Assembly (NCBI GenBank): GCA_024695445.1
Contig: JAILIG010000083.1
Span: forward strand, 1-58,096
Direction of reading: 5' to 3'
DNA length: 58,096 bases
Source: Oscillospiraceae bacterium
Lineage (GTDB): Bacteria; Bacillota; Clostridia; Oscillospirales; Ruminococcaceae
In this document: positions 50,272-58,096 of the stretch, piece after piece
Layout of the letters: each line of letters starts with the position of its first letter
How positions within the stretch are numbered: the stretch's first letter is position 1
Translations under genes and position numbers: made by a program
The notes under the pieces: generated by a model
The model's database searches: none
Seen by the model: only the letters and a program-made list of their open reading frames with translations
What the model was told of the DNA's origin: nothing

Positions 50272-51093
50272 TTATTCCTGCTGACGCGCCGTGCCGAAGA
50301 ACACCTTGTCAAAGAAATCCTTTGTTTTCTCCTCGCCGAGCTGCTTCTTGAAGACATCGGTCGAGACGCCGCCGTTTTTGATGAGGTTGTCGCTGTATTC
50401 CTGCGTCAGGCGGAGCTTTTCTGCCCGGCCCGCATCATCGAGCGCAGGGAGATCCTTTGCGCTCTCCATGTAGGTTCTGATCGCGTCGCAGAACATCTTG
50501 CGGACGGTTGCGTCGTCTGCGCGCTTCAGCTTCTTGTGCATCACGACAGACAGCAGATTGTCATACCAGTAGGAGCCGGTCTCCAGCTCCTCGATCTGGC
50601 TGTAACGGCTCTGGAATTCGCGCAGACCGGACAGCACCTTTGTATATGCGTCTGTCCCCTTGTCCGGCACGAGATCGTAGAATTCCGTGTACGCCTTGCG
50701 GTTGCCGAGCGGGTACATATAGTCCATCGAGAGCAGCGGCAGATCCATGCTGTACGGTGTGATGACAAAGGACACCATCTGCATGAAGCCCATGTTCACT
50801 CTCATGACGGAAAGATTGCCGAAATAATTGTCATCGGGATACGCGAGATCATACTGCTCCACGCGGAATTTCAGCAGGCCGTACATTTTGATCTCACTGT
50901 ACTCGCCCGCATCGGCCGGTGTGACCTTGCAGTACTCAGAGAGTGTCGCCATGCCCTCGTCAAGCGTCTGATACATTTCCGCATTGTTCTTTGCGGCATT
51001 CCAGCAGATGAAGCCGGCGAGTGCGCCGATCAGCAGCAGAATCACCAGCAGCACGATCGGCCATTTTTTGCGCTTTGCACCAGTTTTACCCAT
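50272..51093 (-). CDS. Membrane-anchored protein, unknown; possibly bilin-reductase-like
   Basis: 273 residues from the ATG at 51093 after AAAGGA; the longer open frame runs back into the tRNA and is rejected. A basic N-terminus and one membrane helix (about 12-30) anchor a domain outside the cell. It contains FVITPYSMDLPLLSMDYMYP followed by LGNRKAYTEFYDL, and later ELETGSYWYDNLL. These patterns recall ferredoxin-dependent bilin and chlorophyll-catabolite reductases, which is uncertain. An outside location would be odd for such an enzyme. The gene follows tRNA-Val closely and may be read from its promoter. Confidence 0.6.
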   Translation of the reverse strand: MGKTGAKRKKWPIVLLVILLLIGALAGFICWNAAKNNAEMYQTLDEGMATLSEYCKVTPADAGEYSEIKMYGLLKFRVEQYDLAYPDDNYFGNLSVMRVNMGFMQMVSFVITPYSMDLPLLSMDYMYPLGNRKAYTEFYDLVPDKGTDAYTKVLSGLREFQSRYSQIEELETGSYWYDNLLSVVMHKKLKRADDATVRKMFCDAIRTYMESAKDLPALDDAGRAEKLRLTQEYSDNLIKNGGVSTDVFKKQLGEEKTKDFFDKVFFGTARQQE

Positions 51094-51120
51094 ATCATCT
51101 CGTCCTTTCCGGTGTGTGAT

Positions 51121-51156
51121 AAAACGAAAGCCTCCCGCCGGACGGACAGGAGACTT
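51121..51156 (-). terminator. Terminator after tRNA-Val
   Basis: AAGCCTCC (51128-51135) pairs with GGAGACTT (51149-51156) with one wobble. On the minus strand CGTTTTA follows. Confidence 0.65.
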
Positions 51157-51161
51157 TGCTT

Positions 51162-51238
51162 TGGTGAGGATGAGCGGACTTGAACCGATGACCCCCTGCA
51201 TGTCAAGCAGGTACTCTAACCAACTGAGCTACACCCTC
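51162..51238 (-). tRNA. tRNA-Val (anticodon GAC)
   Basis: The minus strand folds as a full cloverleaf. Acceptor GAGGGTG pairs with CATCCTC (one G-T), followed by discriminator A and an encoded CCA. The D-arm begins TAGCTCAGTTGG, the anticodon arm is CCTGC-TTGACAT-GCAGG, and the T-arm contains GGTTCAAGTCC. Confidence 0.97.
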
Positions 51239-51250
51239 ACAACGAAACTT

Positions 51251-51279
51251 ATTATATCATATTTCAGACGGTTTGTCAA
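51251..51279 (-). promoter_or_regulatory. Promoter of tRNA-Val
   Basis: On the minus strand TTGACA (51274-51279), 17 bp, TATAAT (51251-51256). Confidence 0.9.
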
Positions 51280-51327
51280 GCCCTAATCCCGAATTTCTGA
51301 AAAAAATATCGGAAACTGCTTTTTTGC

Positions 51328-51356
51328 TTGTAATCCGGCGAATTCCGTGCTATAAT
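51328..51356 (+). promoter_or_regulatory. Promoter of the ParB-like/BMP gene
   Basis: TTGTAA (51328-51333), 17 bp, TATAAT (51351-51356) preceded by TGC, an extended -10. The start codon is 46 bp downstream. Confidence 0.78.
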
Positions 51357-51401
51357 AAAAGCAGAGGGCATCCGCTTTTTTGACCTGAAAAGGAGCAAGA
51401 T

Positions 51402-53357
51402 ATGGCATATCAGGATTACGTCAAAGCACAAAAATCAGCTGAAAAGCAGTACCGTCAGGCAATCGCACGCGGCGTCTATCCCTATCTCACCGCACTGGAG
51501 GACCTGCTGCGCAGCGGCTCCGAGGAAGGCCGTGTGCCGCTCGGACAGATCGAGATTCCGGTCTCGATGATTGCCGGAACTGCCAGCGCGGAGCGCACCA
51601 AAGCCTTTGCTTCCAACTTCATGCCGTTGCTGGACTATGACACGGAGTTCGGTGCAAAGTGGTCTGCACTCTACGATTCCGTACAGGAGATCGGCGTCAA
51701 TGAGCCGATCAAGGTGCTGGAATATATGCAGCGGTTTTATGTGATCGAGGGCAACAAGCGCGTCAGTGTCTCGCGCTATAACGGCGCAGTCAGCATCGAA
51801 GCGCAGGTCACGCGGGTGCTGCCGCGTGCAAACGATTCCGTCGAATACCGCATCTATGCCGACTTTCTGGATTTTTACCGCATCGCCGGCATCTACGAGA
51901 TCCAGATGAGCCAGACCGGTGCATTTTCCCGCCTGCTGGCGGCGATTCCCGCAGACAGCGGCACCGAGAAGGCGCCGCTCTGGTCGGAGAGTCTGCGGCA
52001 GGATGTCCGCTTCCTCTACGCCGTCTTTGAGAGCTATTTCATCAGCCGCGGCGGACAGAGAATGCCGGTCACAGCCGGTGACGCCTTTCTCCATTTCATC
52101 GAGATTTACGGCTTTGCGGCAGTGCGGGGACAGTCCTCCGCCGAGCTGCACCGCGCCATCGACCGCATCTGGGCGGAATTCCGCGTGCTGGCCGATTCCA
52201 GCCCGTCCTCGTACATTCTCGAGCCGACCGAGGATTCCCACCGCATCGCACTGATGAAGATGCTCCCGATCGGCAGCACCGTCCTGAAGATCGCCTTCCT
52301 CTATCCGAAGGATCCCGAACGCTCCGCATGGAGCTATAATCACGAGCTCGGCCGGCTGTATCTCAACGACGCCCTCGGCGGCGCGATCGAAACGACAGCG
52401 TTCGTCGCCGAGGCAGCAGAAGCGGAGGATGTCATCCGGAATCTCGCGGAAACCGGCTTTCGTATGATCTTCACGACCTCACCGGTCTTTCACGCCGCGA
52501 GTATGCGCATGGCGGTCGCCTTCCCCGATGTCATCATCATGAACTGCTCGATGAACTCCGCATACAAGCAGGTGCGCACCTATTTCCTGCGCATTTACGA
52601 GGCGAAATTCATCACGGGCATCATCGCCGGCTCGATGACCGAGAATGAGCGCATCGGCTACATCGCGGATTACCCCGTGCTCGGCACGCCGGCGTCGATC
52701 TGTGCATTTGCGCTCGGCGTCAAGCTCGTCAACCCGCGTGCGATGGTCTATCTGGACTGGTCCACGCTCGAAAATCACGATCCGGCCGACTATTTCCGCG
52801 AAAAGCAGATCGACCTGATCTCCGACCGCGATCTGAGCGCACCGGGCAGCCCCGACCACGACTTCGGCCTGTACGGCCTGTACGGCGGACAGTCCTTCCG
52901 GCTGGCCGCGCCCGTCTGGAACTGGGGCAGCCTCTACGAGGAAATGGTCCGCTCGGTGCTGATCGGCGCCTGGAAGAACGACGCCAACCGCAACGAAACC
53001 CACGCGCTGAACTATTACTGGGGAATGTCCTCCGGTGCGATCGAGGTCGCCTGCTCCTCGCGGCTGCCGAGCGGCACACAGAAGCTCGTGGCGCTGATGC
53101 AGCGGCAGATTGCCAAAGGCTCGTTCCACCCGTTTACCGGCGTGATCTATGCACAGGACGGCAGCTGCATCGCGCAGCCCGGCGTCACGCTGACACCGGA
53201 GCAGATCGTCCGCGCCGACTGGTTCCCGGACAATGTCGTCGGCCGGATCCCCGATGCCTCCGAGCTTGCCGCCCCGTTCCGTCCCTTTACCGAACAGCAC
53301 GGGCTCAGCGCCCTTCCGCCCCTGCCGGAGACTGTCCGCAGACAGCCCGAATCCTGA
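51402..53357 (+). CDS. ParB-like domain fused to a BMP/PnrA-type ligand-binding domain, cytoplasmic
   Basis: 651 residues without a signal peptide. The N-terminal part (about 45-145) resembles the ParB/sulfiredoxin fold: VPLGQIEIPVSMIAGTASAE, then SVQEIGVNEPIKVLEYMQRF and YVIEGNKRVSVSRYNGA. A linker region (about 150-290) leads to a C-terminal domain (about 295-640) like BMP/PnrA substrate-binding proteins, with LKIAFLYPKDPERSAWSYNH, EAKFITGIIAGSM and KIGYIADYP-like NERIGYIADYP. BMP proteins normally sit outside the membrane and bind nucleosides. Here the domain is apparently internal, so the protein is probably a sensor or regulator of nucleoside-like ligands. The ATG follows AAAAGGAG. Confidence 0.82.
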   Translation: MAYQDYVKAQKSAEKQYRQAIARGVYPYLTALEDLLRSGSEEGRVPLGQIEIPVSMIAGTASAERTKAFASNFMPLLDYDTEFGAKWSALYDSVQEIGVNEPIKVLEYMQRFYVIEGNKRVSVSRYNGAVSIEAQVTRVLPRANDSVEYRIYADFLDFYRIAGIYEIQMSQTGAFSRLLAAIPADSGTEKAPLWSESLRQDVRFLYAVFESYFISRGGQRMPVTAGDAFLHFIEIYGFAAVRGQSSAELHRAIDRIWAEFRVLADSSPSSYILEPTEDSHRIALMKMLPIGSTVLKIAFLYPKDPERSAWSYNHELGRLYLNDALGGAIETTAFVAEAAEAEDVIRNLAETGFRMIFTTSPVFHAASMRMAVAFPDVIIMNCSMNSAYKQVRTYFLRIYEAKFITGIIAGSMTENERIGYIADYPVLGTPASICAFALGVKLVNPRAMVYLDWSTLENHDPADYFREKQIDLISDRDLSAPGSPDHDFGLYGLYGGQSFRLAAPVWNWGSLYEEMVRSVLIGAWKNDANRNETHALNYYWGMSSGAIEVACSSRLPSGTQKLVALMQRQIAKGSFHPFTGVIYAQDGSCIAQPGVTLTPEQIVRADWFPDNVVGRIPDASELAAPFRPFTEQHGLSALPPLPETVRRQPES

Positions 53358-53404
53358 CAGCTGCCGCAAAATGCCGCTGTCTGCCGTGAAAGGTGAACTG
53401 ACTT

Positions 53405-54046
53405 ATGAAAATCATGGTAATGTCCGATGTCGAGTCCAAATCCCTGTGGGATTACTACACGCCGGGGAAGCTGAGCGGGATTGATCTGATTATTTCCTGC
53501 GGCGATCTCCACCCGCATTATCTTTCCTTCGTCGAGACCTTCTCCAATGTCCCGCTTCTCTATGTCCACGGGAATCACGACGAGAAATACGAGCAGACGC
53601 CGCCGGAGGGCTGCGAGTGCATCGAAGACCGCATTTATGTCCACAACGGCATCCGGATTCTCGGACTGGGCGGCTCCATGCGCTACCGCCCCGGTCTGCA
53701 CCAGTACACCGAGCAGGAAATGCAGCGGCGCATCCGGAGGCTCTGGCTCAAATTAAAGCGGCTGGGCGGCTTTGACATTCTCGTCACGCACGCCCCCGCG
53801 CAGGGCTTCCACGACGGTGAGGATCTCTGTCACCGGGGCTTTGCCGCCTTCCGGACGCTCCTGGAGCAGTATACCCCGAAGTATTTTGTCCACGGGCATA
53901 TGCACATGGACTACGGCGAGAAAGCACCGCGCATCAGCCGCTTCGGGGAGACCGTTGTCATCAACGCCTTCCGCACCTATACCTTTGATTACGAAGAAGC
54001 GGCGCTCTGCCCCGCAGAGGAGCCCGCGGCCGTTTCGCAGCAGTGA
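53405..54046 (+). CDS. Calcineurin-like metallophosphoesterase
   Basis: 213 residues. Metal-binding motifs are SDVES near the start, SCGDLHPHY, VHGNHDE, VTHAPAQ and VHGHMHMDYG. The first motif has Glu where most family members have His (DxH), and the second lacks the final Asp of GDxxD. The pattern GLGGSMRYRPGLHQYTEQEM is shared, as far as I recall, with a Clostridia-specific subfamily, so these changes are probably normal for it. Substrate unknown. The gene lies 47 bp after the BMP fusion on the same strand and is likely co-transcribed. Confidence 0.85.
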   Translation: MKIMVMSDVESKSLWDYYTPGKLSGIDLIISCGDLHPHYLSFVETFSNVPLLYVHGNHDEKYEQTPPEGCECIEDRIYVHNGIRILGLGGSMRYRPGLHQYTEQEMQRRIRRLWLKLKRLGGFDILVTHAPAQGFHDGEDLCHRGFAAFRTLLEQYTPKYFVHGHMHMDYGEKAPRISRFGETVVINAFRTYTFDYEEAALCPAEEPAAVSQQ

Positions 54047-54167
54047 CAGATTCCGCACCGCCGGCATATGCTGTAACACGGGCAGGATGTGCAGCTCTGC
54101 CGGCAGTCCCGGCTCCTGACGGCGCAGCGCACGCGCGCCCGAATCTGCTGAGAAATGAGTGAGGATC

Positions 54168-54722
54168 ATGATGATTGATGCAAGCCTCGGCCGTGCAGGC
54201 TGCTGCGGATTTCCCGCCTGCCCGCCGCAGCCGCCGGTGCCGTCTCCCGATGTGCCGCCGTTTCCGCCTGCCGGCGTGAACGGTCCCTCTGCGCTGAACA
54301 TTCAGCTCGCAACGGCACAGACCGGCATCGCAAACGGTGCGGTCATCCCGATGGGCGCTGCCGTCCGGCAGTACGGCGACAGCCTGAGCTATGACGCCGC
54401 AAATCACGCCGTCATCGTCAACCGCGCCGGCGTTTACGCCTTCACATGGCAGCTGCTGGTCTCTGCGGCGGCAGGCGAACAGGCCGTGACGGACGCGGTG
54501 ATTTCGCTGCAGTCGCTCGACGGCGCCGCAGTATTGGCGCAGTCCGGCGCACCGGTCGGCGCAGCGGCACCCGTGCTGATTACCGGTTCTGCGGTCGCAA
54601 GGCTGCTCCCCGGCACCTCGTGGGCACTGGTCAACAACTCCGGCGGCGCGATTTCGCTCGATGTCGCCGGCGCGGCACCCGCAGCGTTTGCAGCGTCGCA
54701 GACGGTCACAGAGCTTTGCTGA
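54168..54722 (+). CDS. BclA/C1q-like jelly-roll protein with Pro-rich N-terminus
   Basis: 184 residues from the ATG at 54168; starts at 54159 (GTG) and 54171 are also possible. A short Cys/Pro-rich leader (CCGFPACPPQPPVPSPDVPP) precedes a domain of about 140 residues rich in Ala, Gly, Val and Ser. Its LSYDAANHAVIVNRAGVYAF segment is typical of the C-terminal trimeric domain of BclA-like exosporium proteins (C1q/TNF-like fold). There is no collagen-like repeat and no ordinary signal peptide. It may be a surface or phage-tail-like decoration. A terminator follows. Confidence 0.75.
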   Translation: MMIDASLGRAGCCGFPACPPQPPVPSPDVPPFPPAGVNGPSALNIQLATAQTGIANGAVIPMGAAVRQYGDSLSYDAANHAVIVNRAGVYAFTWQLLVSAAAGEQAVTDAVISLQSLDGAAVLAQSGAPVGAAAPVLITGSAVARLLPGTSWALVNNSGGAISLDVAGAAPAAFAASQTVTELC

Positions 54723-54792
54723 GCGCCTGAACAGCCGGCACACACAAAAAGGCGCGCCCCGAACGGTACGGAGCGCGTTCTCAGTTCGCCCG

Positions 54793-54823
54793 AAAAGCCC
54801 CTCTGATGCAGCATCAGAGGGGC
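54793..54823. terminator. Bidirectional terminator, perfect 12-bp stem
   Basis: 54797-54808 pairs perfectly with 54812-54823 around a 3-nt loop. AAAA precedes it (U-tract on the minus strand) and AATTTGCATTT follows. It separates the convergent jelly-roll and LRR genes. A weaker GC-rich hairpin lies at about 54750-54776. Confidence 0.85.
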
Positions 54824-54832
54824 AATTTGCAT

Positions 54833-55801
54833 TTACGGATGTGCGGGCAGGCGGCTGATATACTGTTTGAATTTGCTGAACACCAGAGCAATCTGATTGC
54901 CGGGCAGGATTCCGGTCAGCTCGGCATTGAGCGTCTGCCGGTCTGCTGCACGGCAGAGCAGCGGGACGATTTGATACTGCATGGAGAAAAAGGGCGCCGT
55001 GCTGCACCGGAGCTGAAAGATGGAGTTCAGATACAGCTCCTTCGGACTCGTGTCCAGCATTTCCGGCGTGATCCGGTTTTCTGCCAGCAGCCGTTCGCCG
55101 GCATTGGAACGGGGATCAAAGGCCAGCTCAGCCAGCCATTCGCTGACCGGCAGCTCCTTTGGCGGAAGTTCTCCGTACAGCTCGATTGTTTCGAGCGCCG
55201 TGCAGGTTTCCAGCCCGCATTTGCAGCATTCTTTCAGAGAAGCCGGTATCCGGAGTATCCGCAGCGCCGTACATCCGCGAAACACATGAAAGCCGATGCT
55301 CCCGACCTTTTCCGGAACCGTGAGCTCCGTTAAGGCGGAACAGCTCTGAAACGCCCGGTCGTCGATCACCGTCACCTCCGGCGGAATTTCAACGGAGCGG
55401 AGCGATGTGCAGCCGGAGAAGGTCAGCTCCGGGAGCCTTTTCAGCCGTGCCGGAAGCTTTACGGATTCCAGCGACACACAGCCGCCGAAGACCATGCGGT
55501 GCATATCCTGAACGCTGTCCGGAATCTCAACGGAACGCAAAGACCGGCAATCGTGAAACGCCTCCTCGCTGATCCATGTGACACCGTCCGGAATGTGAAT
55601 TTCACGCAGTTTTTCGCACCGGTAAAAATCCTGATAGCCAAATTTGCGCAGACTTTGCGGAAGCGTCACGGTTTCCAGCTCGCTGAGGCCGAAAAACACC
55701 TGATAGCCCAGATCGGTCACGCCCTCCGGGATATCAATATGCTGCCGGCCCTCGTAGTCCGGATTCGGATACAGTCTGCCGTTTTGAATATTATGCCGCA
55801 T
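54833..55801 (-). CDS. Cytoplasmic BspA-type leucine-rich-repeat protein
   Basis: 322 residues with about eight LRR_5 repeats (about 20-215), for example REIHIPDGVTWISEEAFHDC and SVEIPPEVTVIDDRAFQSCS. There is no signal peptide, membrane helix or dockerin, unlike the LRR protein at 24039. The last 100 residues (after VSEWLAELAFDPRSNAGERL) form a helical region without recognised motifs. The ATG follows GAAGGAG. Such internal LRR proteins are often seen in gut Firmicutes; a protein-binding role is inferred only from the repeats. Confidence 0.82.
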   Translation of the reverse strand: MRHNIQNGRLYPNPDYEGRQHIDIPEGVTDLGYQVFFGLSELETVTLPQSLRKFGYQDFYRCEKLREIHIPDGVTWISEEAFHDCRSLRSVEIPDSVQDMHRMVFGGCVSLESVKLPARLKRLPELTFSGCTSLRSVEIPPEVTVIDDRAFQSCSALTELTVPEKVGSIGFHVFRGCTALRILRIPASLKECCKCGLETCTALETIELYGELPPKELPVSEWLAELAFDPRSNAGERLLAENRITPEMLDTSPKELYLNSIFQLRCSTAPFFSMQYQIVPLLCRAADRQTLNAELTGILPGNQIALVFSKFKQYISRLPAHP

Positions 55802-55843
55802 GGTTTACTCCTTCGGATTTCCTTCGCTTGCAGGATGTCCCGT

Positions 55844-56797
55844 TTACGGCTCATCGGAGGAGCCGCCGACCTGCTGCGCGGCACGGATCTGCCAGACATC
55901 CCCCGCCCGACGCAGGGTATATTCGACGGTTTTGATATACTCGGCCGCGCCGGTCTGCCATGCAGGCTGCTCGGCGTAGTATTCCACATTTGCCGTCACG
56001 GTATCGCCCTCGGTACGGTATTCCGTCACCTTCGGCTCATAGGTAAAGAGCCGCGACGACGCCGGAATCAGATAGCTGTCCTGCTCCCTGTCGTAGTAGC
56101 AGCGCACCTCTCCGCCGATGCCGAAGGTCCGGTATTCCGGCGTGCGCATTGTTCCGAAGAGCTGCTCTCCGGCCGCCGCAATGTCCGCAGCCGGTACCAC
56201 GCGCATTCCGAGATTATCCGGGTAACCGGCAAGGCGCTGCCCGGTCATGAGGGAGATCACCGCCGCCGAGAGAAACTGATCGTCTGTCAGCGCTTCCGGC
56301 TCATCAAAATCCGGCTGGTCGATCAGCACAAGCGGCAGCACCGCCCGGCAAAGCGCATCCGGCAGCGGATCCGGCTGCTCCGCAAAGCAGCGTTTTCCGA
56401 GCGAAATGCCGGTCTGCACCAGCGCCGCGATGCCGACCAGCGACAGGATGACCAGAATCGCGCCGACAATCGGATCCCGCACCGGATGGCGGCGTTCGGG
56501 CTGCACCGGCACAGATTTCTCCGCAAAATCCGCGGCAGTCTCCGCGGGCTCCGGTTCTTCCGGCACAGCGGCTTCCGGCTCCGGTGCAAGCGCCGCAGCG
56601 TGCGGTTCCGGCATCGGTTCCGGTTCGGGCTCCGGCTGCTCCGGTATCGGTTCAGGCTCCGGTATCGGTTCAGGCTCCGGCAGCTCCGGTTCCTCCGGTT
56701 CGGGCGCGGCTTCCGTGTATTTCAGCGGAACGCCGTGCTTTTCGGCACTCTCCTTCATCAGCTGATCGAGAAATGCCTGCAATTCCCGTTCGTCCAT
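55844..56797 (-). CDS. Membrane protein with Pro-Glu-rich cytoplasmic tether
   Basis: 317 residues. A short helical start (1-30) is followed by a low-complexity stretch of about 65 residues built from EP, PEP and IPEPEP units. A basic patch, one membrane helix (about 110-130) and an extracytoplasmic domain (about 140-317) follow. The last part has FGIGGEVRCYYDREQDSYLI and VTANVEYYAEQPAW, which look like an NTF2- or lipocalin-like beta domain. No known family was recognised. It begins 12 bp after proA with GGGGGA, so they are co-transcribed. The outer domain may be a ligand or peptidoglycan sensor; this is a guess. Confidence 0.72.
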   Translation of the reverse strand: MDERELQAFLDQLMKESAEKHGVPLKYTEAAPEPEEPELPEPEPIPEPEPIPEQPEPEPEPMPEPHAAALAPEPEAAVPEEPEPAETAADFAEKSVPVQPERRHPVRDPIVGAILVILSLVGIAALVQTGISLGKRCFAEQPDPLPDALCRAVLPLVLIDQPDFDEPEALTDDQFLSAAVISLMTGQRLAGYPDNLGMRVVPAADIAAAGEQLFGTMRTPEYRTFGIGGEVRCYYDREQDSYLIPASSRLFTYEPKVTEYRTEGDTVTANVEYYAEQPAWQTGAAEYIKTVEYTLRRAGDVWQIRAAQQVGGSSDEP

Positions 56798-56808
56798 GGT
56801 ATCCCCCG

Positions 56809-58062
56809 TCAGCGAATCTGTCCGTCGCCGCTGATGAGATATTTGACGGTCGTCAGCTCCGCAAGGCCCATCGGTCCGCGGGCGTGCAGCTTCTGCGTCG
56901 AGATGCCGATTTCCGCCCCGAAGCCGAATTCGCCGCCGTCGGTAAAGCGCGTGGACGCATTGACATAGACCGCCGCCGCATCGACGCCGCGCTGGAATTT
57001 CTCCGCATTTTCAAGCGATTTCGTGACAATGCACTCGCTGTGGTTGGTGCCGTAGCGGGCGATGTGCGCCATCGCCTCGTCCGTATCCGCGACGATCTTC
57101 ACCGCAAGCTGATAGTCGAGATACTCGTTTGCCCAGTCTTCCTCGTTCGCGGGAATCACGCAGTCGCCGAGCACCTCGGCCGCAGCCGCGTCGCCGTGCA
57201 GCGTAACCTGATGCTCGTCGAGCTTTGCCTTGAGCATCGGCAGGAGCTTTGCCGCGACGGCACGGTGAATCAGCACCGTCTCCACCGCGTTGCAGACAGA
57301 GGGGCGCTGCGTCTTGCCGTTGTCGATGATTCTGACCGCCATATCGAGGTCTGCGGACTCGTCCACGAAAACATGGCAGTTGCCGACACCGGTCTTGATG
57401 ACCGGCACGGTCGCATTCTGTGCCACGGCGTTGATGAGTCCGGCACCGCCGCGGGGAATCAGCACATCAAGGAAGTCCGAGAGTCGCATGAGCTCCGTGG
57501 AGCTCTCGCGGGAGGTGTCCGGCACGAGCTGGACGACATCCGCGGGCAGGCCGGCAGACTGCACGGCATCGCGCATGATGTCCGTCAGACAGACATTGGA
57601 CGAGAACGCCTCCTTGCCGCCGCGCAAAATCACGCAGTTGCCCGCCTTCATGCAGAGCGTGGCCGCATCGACCGTAACATTCGGACGGCTCTCGAAGATG
57701 ATGCCGATGACGCCGAGCGGCACACGGGTTTTCTGAATGCGCAGACCGTTCGGGCGCACCCAGCCCGCATCGACCTTGCCGACGACCTCTTCGAGCTCGG
57801 TCAGCTTTCTCACGCCGTCCGCGATCCCGCGGATGCGGTCTGCATTGAGCAGCAGACGGTCCTGCATTGCCTTCGACATATTGTTTTTGACGGCATTTTC
57901 AAGGTCGGTTTTGTTTGCCGCAATGATCTCATCCGTGCGGGCAATCAGCGCATCTGCGATTGCCGTAAGCGCATCGTTTTTTGCCTTCGGCGAGGCTGCT
58001 GCCATGACGGCGGAAACCGCCTTTGCGCGCTGTCCGAGCTGTAATACGGTCAATTGTTCCAT
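56809..58062 (-). CDS. proA: Gamma-glutamyl phosphate reductase
   Basis: 417 residues from the ATG at 58062 after GGAGGG; an in-frame start at 58083 lies before that site. This aldehyde-dehydrogenase-fold enzyme reduces gamma-glutamyl phosphate to glutamate semialdehyde, the second step of proline synthesis. The catalytic Cys257 lies in TQRPSVCNAVETVL, and the NADPH-site segments GVIGIIFESRPNVT and ILRGGKEAFSSN are clear. Length and start match the family. proB, which usually precedes it, would lie beyond the right edge; only 34 bp of the upstream region is visible. Confidence 0.97.
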   Translation of the reverse strand: MEQLTVLQLGQRAKAVSAVMAAASPKAKNDALTAIADALIARTDEIIAANKTDLENAVKNNMSKAMQDRLLLNADRIRGIADGVRKLTELEEVVGKVDAGWVRPNGLRIQKTRVPLGVIGIIFESRPNVTVDAATLCMKAGNCVILRGGKEAFSSNVCLTDIMRDAVQSAGLPADVVQLVPDTSRESSTELMRLSDFLDVLIPRGGAGLINAVAQNATVPVIKTGVGNCHVFVDESADLDMAVRIIDNGKTQRPSVCNAVETVLIHRAVAAKLLPMLKAKLDEHQVTLHGDAAAAEVLGDCVIPANEEDWANEYLDYQLAVKIVADTDEAMAHIARYGTNHSECIVTKSLENAEKFQRGVDAAAVYVNASTRFTDGGEFGFGAEIGISTQKLHARGPMGLAELTTVKYLISGDGQIR

Positions 58063-58096
58063 AGTATATCCCTCCGTAATCAATATGGCAGCACCG

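Overview
The window reads as chromosomal DNA of an anaerobic, fibre-degrading gut or rumen Firmicute, most likely a cellulosome-forming member of the Ruminococcus group (Oscillospiraceae). The grounds are seven dockerin-bearing secreted proteins, lipoprotein glycoside hydrolases, a ferredoxin, FeoAB iron uptake, fairly high GC for the group, consensus TTGACA-17-TATAAT promoters and frequent ATGA/GTGA stop-start overlaps. No rRNA, phage, insertion sequence or CRISPR array was seen.

Layout. 1-3115 (minus): an ABC exporter of the MacB/FtsX kind, with the permease running off the left edge. 3396-11769 (plus): five tandem serpins, each with a signal peptide and an N-terminal dockerin. 11941-12111 (minus): a 2[4Fe-4S] ferredoxin. 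12514-23912 (plus): an eight-gene sugar-ABC operon consisting of a modular solute-binding lipoprotein, two permease pairs, an NHL/TPR protein, a YIP1 protein and a DUF5696-like protein; no ATPase is encoded. 24039-25205: a leucine-rich-repeat dockerin protein. 25280-26382 (minus): cysK and tRNA-Arg. 26609-28009: a GH16 lipoprotein. 28175-33946 (minus): an overlapping operon of malQ, a small membrane protein, an LRAT-domain protein with three novel repeats, a SASA-type esterase and a GH5 lipoprotein. 34110-34501: a small membrane protein split by a -1 frameshift at a TTTTTTA heptamer. 34483-40070 (minus): CE2-like esterase, TPR protein, aspS, zinc-ribbon membrane protein, NUDIX hydrolase and a membrane protein. 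40411-42795 (plus): fruK between two DUF3592-like membrane proteins. 42824-43474 (minus): a roughly 650-nt apparently non-coding structured RNA. 43726-47652 (plus): a DUF1292 protein, a 6S-like RNA, then feoA, feoB and a FeoB-associated Cys-rich peptide behind a near-consensus DtxR/IdeR box. 47771-51279 (minus): a dockerin-transglutaminase, a YbjN protein, a membrane-anchored protein and tRNA-Val. 51402-54722 (plus): a ParB-like/BMP fusion, a metallophosphoesterase and a BclA-like jelly-roll protein. 54833-58062 (minus): an LRR protein, a membrane protein with a Pro-Glu tether, and proA.

How it fits together. Six of the seven dockerins (five serpins and the transglutaminase) belong to one sequence group and so probably dock on the same cohesins. 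The cargo is protease inhibitors and a protein-modifying or protein-binding enzyme, not carbohydrate enzymes, which suggests protection or organisation of the extracellular complex. The two glycanases here are lipoproteins tethered to the cell. The most novel items are the serpin array with divergent reactive loops, the large structured RNA with a predicted pseudoknot, the LRAT protein with unassigned triple repeats, and the in-register slippery frameshift. All function calls come from reading motifs by eye; no database search was run.
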